5,275 nt of DNA from Bacteroidales bacterium (GTDB taxonomy: Bacteria; Bacteroidota; Bacteroidia; Bacteroidales; UBA7960), in NCBI GenBank assembly GCA_007122505.1, contig SKTQ01000312.1, positions 1 through 5,275 of the forward strand. Reading direction: 5' to 3'. A program made the translations under genes and the position numbers. Shown in pieces: positions 1-5,275 of the stretch (its first letter is position 1; every line of letters begins with the position of its first letter). Under the pieces are notes generated by a model. The model was not told the origin of the DNA and ran no database searches. It saw only the letters and a list, made by a program, of their open reading frames with translations.

Positions 1-507
1 AAAATCATTTGCCCTTCTTCAATAACTGTTGAACAATCGGAAAAAGCGGCCAATTATGCCGGCGAAATCATTGAATTGCTGAATATGGAAGGATTGCTTG
101 CCGTTGAGCTCTTTATTGATTCAAAAGGCGAAGTAATTGTTAACGAAATTGCCCCACGGACACACAATAGTGGACACCATAGTATTGAAAGCATTATTAC
201 CTCACAGTTTGAGCAACACCTGCGCGCAATATTAAACCTTCCCCTGGGAAGCACAAAACTTAAACTTCCCTCTGTAATGATAAATATTTTGGGAATGGAA
301 GGCTGCGAAGGCCCCGCAGTTTATGAGGGCTTAACGGATAGCCTGGCAATAGAGGGTGTAAAGATTCATTTATACGGTAAAAAAATAACGAAGCCCTATC
401 GCAAAATGGGGCATGTTACCGTTATGTCATCTTCACTGGAATGTGCGCTGAAAAAGGCTGAAAAAGTCAAACAATTAATAAAAGTAAAGTCATGGAAAGA
501 ACGCTGA
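1..507 (+). CDS. purK: PurK, N5-carboxyaminoimidazole ribonucleotide synthase, C-terminal part (5' end outside window)
   Basis: PurK is a cytosolic ATP-grasp enzyme that uses ATP and bicarbonate to turn AIR into N5-CAIR in de novo purine synthesis. The reading frame is open from base 1 and gives 168 residues, a little under half of the usual 370-390, so the N-terminal and most of the central domain lie upstream. Visible family features are an ICPS segment at window residues 3-6, an EGLLAVELF strand at 30-38, and the conserved EIAPRTHNSGH at 49-59, which in ATP-grasp enzymes supplies metal/ATP and substrate contacts. The C-terminal domain has the typical HLYGK and GHVTV stretches. The stop codon lies inside the start of purE, which implies translational coupling. 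The internal TTG and ATG codons near 76-87 are not real starts, because homology continues upstream of them. Identification rests on recognised motifs and the purE neighbour. Confidence 0.95.
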   Translation, partial: KIICPSSITVEQSEKAANYAGEIIELLNMEGLLAVELFIDSKGEVIVNEIAPRTHNSGHHSIESIITSQFEQHLRAILNLPLGSTKLKLPSVMINILGMEGCEGPAVYEGLTDSLAIEGVKIHLYGKKITKPYRKMGHVTVMSSSLECALKKAEKVKQLIKVKSWKER

Positions 508-983
508 TCAGCATAGTTATGGGCTCTGATTCCGATCTGCCGTTAATGAAACAGGCGGCCGAAATACTGGATAAGTTTGGTGTCAGATATGAAATCGACA
601 TCGTTTCGGCACACAGAACGCCAGACAAATTATATGAATTTGCCACCAATGCACACAAGCGGGGAATTCTGGCAATTATTGCAGGAGCTGGGGGTGCAGC
701 CCACTTGCCGGGAATGGTGGCTGCCATGTCGCCATTGCCCGTAATCGGGGTGCCAATAAAATCGGGCAATTCCATTGACGGATGGGATTCCGTCCTTTCC
801 ATTTTGCAGATGCCGGGCGGTGTCCCGGTAGCAACTGTAGCACTTAACGGGGCAAAAAATGCAGGCATTCTTGCAGCCCAAATTGTTTCGGCTATGGACA
901 AAGCAATACAGGATAAAATTCTTCAATACAAACAAGAACTTAAAGAGCAGGTAGTTGCAAAATCAAAAGATTTGAAATCCTGA
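492..983 (+). CDS. purE: PurE, class I N5-CAIR mutase
   Basis: PurE moves the carboxyl group of N5-CAIR, the PurK product, to carbon 4 to give CAIR. Its 163 residues match the usual class I length of about 160-170. The active-site motifs are present in order: GSDSD at 11-15, SAHRTP at 39-44 with the catalytic-type His41, AGAGGAAHLPGM at 64-75 with His71, PVIGVPIKSG at 83-92, and QMPGGVPVATV at 106-116. Having purK beside it favours the class I mutase over the class II AIR carboxylase of animals and some bacteria. The family usually forms octamers in the cytosol. The ATG at 492 lies 16 bases before the purK stop in another frame and puts GSDSD at the normal distance from the N-terminus. There is no strong Shine-Dalgarno, so translation may be coupled to purK. 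The tail after about 140 is a charged, Lys-rich helix. Confidence 0.97.
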   Translation: MERTLISIVMGSDSDLPLMKQAAEILDKFGVRYEIDIVSAHRTPDKLYEFATNAHKRGILAIIAGAGGAAHLPGMVAAMSPLPVIGVPIKSGNSIDGWDSVLSILQMPGGVPVATVALNGAKNAGILAAQIVSAMDKAIQDKILQYKQELKEQVVAKSKDLKS

Positions 984-1013
984 TATGACACTCACTAAGT
1001 TTTTCCGAAACGC

Positions 1014-1037
1014 AACAACGGCGTTGTTTTCAATTTT
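1014..1037 (+). terminator. possible weak intrinsic terminator after purE
   Basis: Thirty bases after the purE stop there is a perfect 6-bp inverted repeat, AACAAC at 1014-1019 and GTTGTT at 1023-1028, with a 3-base GGC loop. A T-rich run follows directly (TTTTCAATTTTT up to about 1037). Position and layout fit a rho-independent terminator for the purKE unit. The stem has only two G-C pairs out of six, so it would be weak and the match could be chance. Confidence 0.35.
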
Positions 1038-1080
1038 TGATGAAAGCGTATCAACCAAAGGGCTGTTTTTCATCCTCCTC

Positions 1081-1108
1081 CCCGACACAAGTTTCAGGAC
1101 AAGCCGGC
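1081..1108. repeat. segment resembling a widespread dispersed CTTGTCCTGA-type repeat
   Basis: On the minus strand this stretch reads CTTGTCCTGA followed by AACTTGTGTCGG. On the plus strand ACAAG occurs twice, at 1087-1091 and 1099-1103. The arrangement resembles a short CTTGTCCTGAGCTTGTCGAAGG-like sequence that I recall as scattered between genes in many bacterial genomes. The copy here would be diverged, with extra bases in the middle. This rests on remembered similarity, not on a second copy in the window. A 62-codon minus-strand frame crosses it (1151-963), but it overlaps the end of purE and has no protein-like features. Confidence 0.25.
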
Positions 1109-1155
1109 CCGCCAAATGAAAGACCACTCCTGCACAGGCCACGTCATTCATTCGT

Positions 1156-1187
1156 TTTGGTGTTTTATGCCGGATTTTTTATTTTTA
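1156..1187 (+). promoter_or_regulatory. candidate Bacteroidota-type promoter for the FISUMP gene
   Basis: TTTG at 1156-1159 is followed, after 20 bases, by TATTTTTA at 1180-1187. This fits the Bacteroidota -33 TTTG / -7 TAnnTTTG pattern, with one mismatch in the last base of the -7 box. Transcription would start near 1194, leaving a leader of about 25 bases before the ATG at 1220. The area is very T-rich, so a chance match is quite possible. Confidence 0.35.
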
Positions 1188-1219
1188 CATCTTTCAAGAT
1201 AACGTAAACAATAAATTCT

Positions 1220-2518
1220 ATGGCTGTTTTGAGGTTTTTTTTAATGATGATGATGCTTTTCGCAGCTTTATGCTACCTGCATGCACAGCCGGCAATATTT
1301 AATTACCAGGCTGTTTTGCGTGATGATGCCGGAGAGGTATTGGCCTCAGAAGAGGTTACGGTGGTTGTGATCATTCGGCAAGGCAGCCCTGACGGACAGC
1401 AGGTATTTGCAGAAACCCATCACACCCAAACCAATGACTTTGGCGTGATCAATTTACAGATCGGCTCCATTGAGTCCTTAGGTGGCATTGATTGGAGTGC
1501 AGGCATTTATTTTATTGAAATCAGCGTGGATGGCATGGTCATGGGTGTGAGTCAGCTTCTGAGTGTTCCCTACGCCATACATAGCCAAACTTCGGCAGAT
1601 GTCTTTGGCGGCAATTATGAAGACCTTGAAAACCTGCCCGATCTGGACAATTTTGTTGCCCTTGCCGACCCTGAATACGGAGATATGATTGTGTATTCGG
1701 AAGACAGCTGGCAACGCATCCCTCCCGGATCGGAAGGACAGGTGCTGACTGTGAAAAACGGGATCCCGCAATGGCCGGATGTTCCGGAAAGTGACCCCGG
1801 CGACGAGCATGGAACAGTTACCGATATTGATGGAAACACATATCCAACCATCATTTTGAACGGTCGTGAGTGGATGGCAGAAAACCTGAGAACAACCAGG
1901 TATGCTGATGGTACGGTTATCCCTTCCGGACTTACTGACGGACAGTGGGGTAATACCGGCACCGGGGCTTTTGCAATTTACCCGCATGCATTGATTGATG
2001 GACTCCACTCACCTGATGAAGTAGTTGAAGCCTACGGACATCTATACAACTGGTATGCGGTGGATGATGCCAGGGGCCTTTGCCCGGCTGGCTGGTATGT
2101 GCCCAGCCATAATGAATGGACAGAATTGGAAGACTACCTGATCACAACCTACAACCTGGTTAACGAGCCTAACGTAGTTGACGGGCTTGGCAGCGCCCTT
2201 AAATCCTGCCGGCAAGTGAACTCACCCATCGGTGGTGAATGTGTTACCGACCAGCATCCGCGATGGAATGCCCACAGCATCCATCATGGACACGACCTGG
2301 TAGAATTTGCTACTTTGCCGGCAGGCAGACGCCGGCTGAACGGTGTCTTCTTCGATGTGGGACACATGGGCTTTTTCTGGACATCCACATCACACACCAC
2401 GACACATGCCATTAACCGCACATTGTTTTCCGATGCAGGACACATCGCCGGTTTCTTCTCCATGAATTACAGAAAAACTGTCGGCTATTCTGTAAGATGC
2501 ATACGCGAAACAGACTAA
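1220..2518 (+). CDS. secreted FISUMP-domain protein (Fibrobacter succinogenes major paralogous domain)
   Basis: This is a 432-residue exported protein of unknown biochemical role. Residues 1-22 form a signal peptide (R5, hydrophobic core 6-20, predicted cut after HA at 21-22); Cys18 is not in a proper lipobox. Residues 26-125 form a beta-rich domain that opens with FNYQAVLRD and ends with LLSVPYAIHS (113-121), an N-terminal module common in Bacteroidota surface proteins. A linker follows with GSEGQVLTVKNGIPQW at 170-185. From about 199 to 430 lies the FISUMP domain: TDIDGNTYPT, REWMAENLR, YGHLYNWYAV, GLCPAGWYVPS (Cys288), a KSCRQVNSP...GGEC insert with Cys330 and Cys341, FFWTSTS, and a closing YSVRCIRE with Cys427. 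The paired cysteines suggest disulfides in an oxidising compartment. No type IX sorting domain follows FISUMP. The ATG at 1220 is chosen because it directly precedes the signal peptide; there is no Shine-Dalgarno, as is usual in this phylum. Confidence 0.9.
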   Translation: MAVLRFFLMMMMLFAALCYLHAQPAIFNYQAVLRDDAGEVLASEEVTVVVIIRQGSPDGQQVFAETHHTQTNDFGVINLQIGSIESLGGIDWSAGIYFIEISVDGMVMGVSQLLSVPYAIHSQTSADVFGGNYEDLENLPDLDNFVALADPEYGDMIVYSEDSWQRIPPGSEGQVLTVKNGIPQWPDVPESDPGDEHGTVTDIDGNTYPTIILNGREWMAENLRTTRYADGTVIPSGLTDGQWGNTGTGAFAIYPHALIDGLHSPDEVVEAYGHLYNWYAVDDARGLCPAGWYVPSHNEWTELEDYLITTYNLVNEPNVVDGLGSALKSCRQVNSPIGGECVTDQHPRWNAHSIHHGHDLVEFATLPAGRRRLNGVFFDVGHMGFFWTSTSHTTTHAINRTLFSDAGHIAGFFSMNYRKTVGYSVRCIRETD

Positions 2519-2654
2519 GTGCATCCAAACATACGCTCCAACCCAAAGGCCCAAATGAATGTGCAAAAAAATGATCTCACCTTGCCAGCAAAAAACAAGG
2601 CATGATTATTGGTTATATTTTATTTCTTTGGATGTGAATAGTCACTAATCAAAA

Positions 2655-2660
2655 AGGAGG
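2655..2660 (+). promoter_or_regulatory. strong Shine-Dalgarno for the DUF6146-like gene
   Basis: AGGAGG, preceded by a run of A, lies 8 bases before the ATG at 2669. It fixes that start codon. It stands out because the other gene starts in the window have no such site, which is the usual state in Bacteroidota. Confidence 0.75.
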
Positions 2661-2668
2661 CAAAGATT

Positions 2669-3100
2669 ATGGAACGATTCATCAAATATTTCATCTTTTC
2701 GGGCTTTTTCCTGTTATCCGGCAGCCTTTTATTGTCCGCTGTGGAACGGGAAGTAAAATCTGACACCCTGAACCTGAAAGAAGCGGTTGTAGAAGAAAAC
2801 GACACCACTGAGTATGAGCTGATTATTTTTGACCCCCGCTTCAGTCACTGGTATATGCGTGAGAGCCGGCCAATGGGCCATTATGACCAGTCGTACCTGG
2901 AAAGATGGAACAAAATCCTTACAGACCAGTGGAACCAACTCTACCACACATCCCGCCGTCGTGATTGTGCACCGGAAGTATATCTTCAATACAGTCTTGA
3001 CATTGACTACGGAATGAAGTTCAACCACAAACTTTTCTATTATTTCAAGTACATGCATGAACAATGCAGGTTGTTCAGAAGCACGCCGGGGGGATGGTAA
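2669..3100 (+). CDS. small exported protein resembling the DUF6146 family
   Basis: This 143-residue protein starts with a signal peptide or membrane anchor: ERFIK, then a hydrophobic stretch at 8-24 with a possible cut after A24. The rest is soluble. An acidic linker (about 26-48) is followed by YELIIFDPRFSHWY at 49-62, SYLERWN at 75-81, QWNQLY at 87-92, and DIDYGMKFNHKLFYYFKYM at 111-129. The order of IIFDP, a YxxxWN element and DYGxxxNxKLxYYF matches my memory of DUF6146, a Bacteroidota family of unknown function; I could not search for it. Members I recall are lipoproteins, but no cysteine lies near the end of this signal peptide (the first is Cys100), so it may be periplasmic or membrane-anchored. 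It sits 150 bases after the FISUMP gene and 37 bases from the end of the convergent GLUG gene, with no clear hairpin between. A function cannot be assigned. Confidence 0.8.
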   Translation: MERFIKYFIFSGFFLLSGSLLLSAVEREVKSDTLNLKEAVVEENDTTEYELIIFDPRFSHWYMRESRPMGHYDQSYLERWNKILTDQWNQLYHTSRRRDCAPEVYLQYSLDIDYGMKFNHKLFYYFKYMHEQCRLFRSTPGGW

Positions 3101-3137
3101 CCCGAGTAAACAAGCTCCCTAAAAAGGATCAGTCTTA

Positions 3138-4754
3138 TTAGAAAACCTTGCGGACAACCAACACCACAGCAGCGATGGCCATCAGCAATATGGTAATCCA
3201 GTGCGACCATCCGGAAATGGGAACAGCCATGGTGCCACCTGTACCGATCGTCCATAAAGGAGAATTGGTGTCAAGCTGCCACGTCAGCAGGGGGTAATCA
3301 CGCGGAAGATCCGGATCTGACTGTATCGACCAATCCACATCATCAAAGGTAAAAATGCTTTGCATTTCAAGTGTGCTTCTCCCAATGGCTCCTTCATTAT
3401 TGTCGCCACTACTTGTTCCGGGAATACCGTCTGTATCCACATCCCAAAAAGAATTCGCAATCAAAAGGTTATCTTCGCGAAGCTCCTCATAAAAACCCAC
3501 AAAGCCATTGACCCTGGTATTTCCTGAAACAGAACCCGCGCTGTAAGAGAAAGTAATGGTTGCCGTTCCTCCGGCGCCACCGATAAAACCACCCACAACG
3601 TCATTCCCCAAAACATCTCCACGGTGATAAGAGTTATGGATTTCGGAGAAGAACACAAAGCCGGCAAAGCCGCCCGCGCCCTCTCCAGTCCCTGTCACAT
3701 CTCCCGTGCTGAATGACTCTGTGATGATTGTCCCGTCTGCATCACCTATGAAACCTCCTACCCCGAAACCTCCCTGAACATCTCCCGTGCTGGAAGATCT
3801 CTCAATGAGACCGTCAATAGCTACTCCTGCAAAGCCGCCAACAAGAAACCCGTCAAATTCGAATATAGGCTCACCGGGACCATTGTCCCTGTTTTTTGCA
3901 TTTGAGATAAACCGGTTGGTTTGCTCCAAACGGGGTAATATGTCCATGAATGTATTAACAGAAGCATTTAATTGCGGGAAACCTCCCTCGCCTCCATCAA
4001 AGTCAATTCTTCCAACCTCACCTGTGGCAGCGGAATTTTCAAAATTGCTATCGAAAGATAAGCCAACAATTCCGCCTAATAAGGCAAAGCCCTCAATATT
4101 AACCGAACTGGATGCATTTTTGATGTCACAACCATCAGCCAGTGCAATTAATCCACCTACAATGAAAAAACCGCTAACCTCTCCCGATGCAGACACATTG
4201 TCAATTTCGCTGTTTATGGCAAGAGCAACCAAAGATGCAGACCCTTCTCCAGCGTAGATTTCAACATCTTCAAGATGGAGGTTGCGGATCACAGCATCCA
4301 ATATAAAACCAAATAGTGCGGCAGAACCCTCCGGACAAACTTCCGGTCCATCATCCGGGTCGTCAGGGCCCTCACCCAGCCTGTCTGAAAACAGGCCAAT
4401 AATGGAATAATCTCCGCCATCATAAACCCCCCTGAAAGGTGCGCCGCCCGGTCCTTCACCCAACGGACACTGTTGTCCAACCGGCGTCCATCCTTTACCT
4501 CCATCCCATTCCTGTATGGAAGGGCTGGCGGTTCCAAAGTCTATGTCCGCAGTCTGAACAAAATGATCATCCCAGTAATCGGAATTCTGGCTGAGCCAGT
4601 AAAGGTTTTGCCAGGTGGCAATTTGATATGGGTTAATGTCTGTTCCGGCATCAGCTGTGCCATAGTTCACAGGCTCCTCAGCCGTTTGTGCAAAAACAAA
4701 GGAAGCGGCCGCTAACAAATAAACAGTAAGAAAAAAAGTAATACGTTGTTTCAT
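3138..4754 (-). CDS. secreted GLUG-repeat protein with a C-terminal VPISGW-helix-RK tail
   Basis: This 538-residue protein has a signal peptide (KQR, hydrophobic core, cut after VFA at 20-22). Residues 32-121 are the usual opening of GLUG proteins: NPYQIATWQNLYWLS at 41-55, QTADIDFG at 67-74, WTPVG at 89-93, and FRGVYDGGDYSIIGLF at 107-122. About eight GLUG-type repeats of 24-30 residues follow (171-437), typified by VGGFIG...STGDVTG, and are expected to form a beta-solenoid. A 54-residue Asp/Gly- and Asn-rich insert (249-302) splits them after the third. The repeats close with NSFWDVDT and a GRSTLEMQSIFTF...YPLLTWQ module (434-492). The C-terminus has VPISGW at 511-516, a hydrophobic helix at about 518-534 and RKVF, which looks like a sorting or anchoring signal instead of a type IX secretion domain. 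Family members are surface or adhesin-like proteins; the ligand here is unknown. The ATG at 4754 directly precedes the signal peptide, with no Shine-Dalgarno. Confidence 0.88.
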   Translation of the reverse strand: MKQRITFFLTVYLLAAASFVFAQTAEEPVNYGTADAGTDINPYQIATWQNLYWLSQNSDYWDDHFVQTADIDFGTASPSIQEWDGGKGWTPVGQQCPLGEGPGGAPFRGVYDGGDYSIIGLFSDRLGEGPDDPDDGPEVCPEGSAALFGFILDAVIRNLHLEDVEIYAGEGSASLVALAINSEIDNVSASGEVSGFFIVGGLIALADGCDIKNASSSVNIEGFALLGGIVGLSFDSNFENSAATGEVGRIDFDGGEGGFPQLNASVNTFMDILPRLEQTNRFISNAKNRDNGPGEPIFEFDGFLVGGFAGVAIDGLIERSSSTGDVQGGFGVGGFIGDADGTIITESFSTGDVTGTGEGAGGFAGFVFFSEIHNSYHRGDVLGNDVVGGFIGGAGGTATITFSYSAGSVSGNTRVNGFVGFYEELREDNLLIANSFWDVDTDGIPGTSSGDNNEGAIGRSTLEMQSIFTFDDVDWSIQSDPDLPRDYPLLTWQLDTNSPLWTIGTGGTMAVPISGWSHWITILLMAIAAVVLVVRKVF

Positions 4755-4787
4755 GCTTGTAATATTTAATTATACATATCGTAAGAG

Positions 4788-4795
4788 CAAATATA
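4788..4795 (-). promoter_or_regulatory. candidate -7 promoter box for the GLUG gene
   Basis: Read on the minus strand this is TATATTTG, an exact match to the Bacteroidota -7 consensus TAnnTTTG. It lies 33 bases before the start codon at 4754, so transcription would begin near 4781 with a leader of about 27 bases. No clear TTTG/TTG box was seen about 20 bases further upstream, so the call rests on the -7 element and its position. Confidence 0.5.
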
Positions 4796-5007
4796 AGTGT
4801 CTTTTTAAATGTATGCATAATTTTAACACTTTTTTTTGCGGAGTCTGCGTTTTTAAAGCATTATCCGGTTTTACTTACCCCTGTTACCAAAGCCCTCTGC
4901 CGAAAAATGTGTAATTTAGCCCTTTCGTTATTATGTGAAAAGAATCTGTTCGCATTTCTTTGCAAGATCATAAGCTTTTGCTTCCAGGAGAGAAGGTGTT
5001 ATTTCCT
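4796..5007. other. first half of the 422-base divergent spacer, no gene seen
   Basis: This spacer separates the divergent GLUG gene and the gene starting at 5177. It is A/T-rich, with an 8-base T run at 4830-4837 and a TATGCATA palindrome at 4812-4819. I found no open frame with protein-like features, no tRNA or riboswitch fold that I could recognise, and no convincing hairpin. TAATTTAG at 4912-4919 is one base from a -7 box on the plus strand, but it lies 260 bases from the next start. Confidence 0.5.
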
Positions 5008-5048
5008 CGCAAAAACCGCAAAGATTAAACCACGCAAAAGGCGCAAAG
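5008..5048. repeat. short CGCAAA repeat cluster
   Basis: CGCAAA occurs four times, starting at 5008, 5017, 5033 and 5042, with steps of 9, 16 and 9 bases; three of the four copies read CGCAAAG or CGCAAAAG. The even steps suggest a degenerate tandem unit of 8-9 bases with one unit decayed in the middle. Similar CGCAAAG-rich stretches are something I recall from intergenic DNA of Bacteroidota and Chlorobi. No coding potential is seen. Confidence 0.6.
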
Positions 5049-5090
5049 GAGAGAACGAAATATAAACGCCTAATAATACGACTTTGAAGA

Positions 5091-5162
5091 CTTTAAACCT
5101 TTAAACCTTTTGACATTTCGACATTTCGACATTTCGACCTTCCCACATTTCGACCTTCAAAC
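5091..5162. repeat. tandem array of nine 8-base units just upstream of a start codon
   Basis: From 5091 to 5162 the sequence divides without gaps into nine 8-base units that fit MTTYNRAC (one unit breaks the R position). The first two are CTTTAAAC, and ATTTCGAC appears four times: at 5115, 5123, 5131 and 5147. The other units, CTTTTGAC, CTTCCCAC and CTTCAAAC, are variants. A ninefold 8-base phase with AC at every unit end is not chance. A related CTTTGAAG lies one base out of phase at 5082. The array ends 14 bases before the ATG at 5177, so it probably lies in that gene's leader or promoter. Its function is unknown; it could be a simple-sequence minisatellite or a binding-site array. Confidence 0.8.
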
Positions 5163-5176
5163 CAATTGATACTTTC

Positions 5177-5275
5177 ATGAAGAAATACCTCTTACTGTTT
5201 TTCATTATTTGCTCATCTCATACTTTGTTTGCTCAGCAGGAATACCGGGAAGGTTTTCTGCCGAAACATCTTACC
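5177..5275 (+). CDS. N-terminus of an exported protein (3' end outside window)
   Basis: Thirty-three codons are visible and open to the window edge. The product starts MKK, has a hydrophobic core (YLLLFFIIC) and a likely signal peptidase I site after LFA at 17-19, followed by QQEYREGF. The FAQ ending is very typical of Bacteroidota signal peptides. Cys12 is in the core, too early and in the wrong context for a lipobox. Only about 14 mature residues are visible, so the family cannot be named. The ATG at 5177 is the natural start because it directly begins the signal peptide. It has no Shine-Dalgarno and is preceded by the 8-base repeat array. Confidence 0.75.
   Translation, partial: MKKYLLLFFIICSSHTLFAQQEYREGFLPKHLT

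Noticed and set aside
467..901. 144-codon open frame on the minus strand opposite purE
   Set aside because: It lies wholly opposite the motif-complete purE (and the end of purK), and its translation has no recognisable domain; it is a by-product of codon use in purE.
963..1151. 62-codon minus-strand frame in the spacer after purE
   Set aside because: It overlaps the end of purE, crosses the putative terminator and dispersed repeat, and its product has no signal peptide or family motif.
1478..2008. 176-codon open frame on the minus strand inside the FISUMP gene
   Set aside because: The plus-strand frame has a signal peptide and clear family motifs through this whole stretch, while the minus-strand product has low-complexity, unpatterned sequence.
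2580..2600. CCTTG...CAAGG inverted repeat after the FISUMP gene
   Set aside because: The stem is only 5 bp with an 11-base loop and no T run follows, so it is not a credible terminator.
2611..2630. TATATTTT and TATTTCTTTG as -7 boxes for the DUF6146-like gene
   Set aside because: The first lacks the final G and the second has the wrong spacing; no TTTG box lies at the expected distance from either, and the region is T-rich.
3086..3137. possible two-way terminator between the convergent DUF6146-like and GLUG genes
   Set aside because: Only a CGGG/CCCG 4-bp pairing near the first stop codon was found, with no flanking A and T runs.
3787..4257. 156-codon plus-strand open frame opposite the GLUG gene
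   Set aside because: It is antisense to regular Gly-rich repeats, which produce long stop-free Pro/Ser-rich antisense frames; no start signal or domain was seen.
5008..5162. CRISPR array
   Set aside because: Units are 8-9 bases with no spacers between them, far from the roughly 25-40-base repeats and unique spacers of a CRISPR array, and no cas gene is nearby.

Overview
The window looks like chromosomal DNA from a member of the Bacteroidota, probably an uncultured or environmental Bacteroidales-type lineage. Four things point there. The two large secreted proteins have a FISUMP domain and GLUG repeats. The small protein between them resembles the Bacteroidota-restricted DUF6146 family. The promoter-like sites fit the TAnnTTTG -7 motif of that phylum. 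Most starts have A/T-rich leaders and no Shine-Dalgarno sequence. No rRNA, tRNA, CRISPR array, transposase or phage gene was seen.

Layout. Positions 1-983 hold the end of purK and a complete purE. They overlap by 16 bases and encode the two-step bacterial route from AIR to CAIR in purine synthesis. A 236-base spacer (984-1219) follows, with a weak terminator-like hairpin, a short segment resembling a common dispersed repeat, and a plausible promoter. Positions 1220-2518 encode a secreted FISUMP-domain protein. Positions 2669-3100 encode a small exported DUF6146-like protein with an unusually good ribosome binding site. Converging on it from the other strand, 4754-3138 encodes a secreted GLUG-repeat protein that ends in a VPISGW + membrane helix + RK tail. 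A 422-base spacer (4755-5176) carries this gene's promoter and, at its other end, two blocks of short repeats. The last 99 bases begin another exported protein that runs off the window.

Function. purK and purE form a housekeeping pair. The remaining four genes all appear to encode exported or envelope proteins of unknown role, and nothing shows that they act together. No defence, biosynthetic or mobile system is visible. The items most worth a second look are the strict 8-base repeat array just before the final start codon and the possible non-T9SS sorting tail on the GLUG protein.
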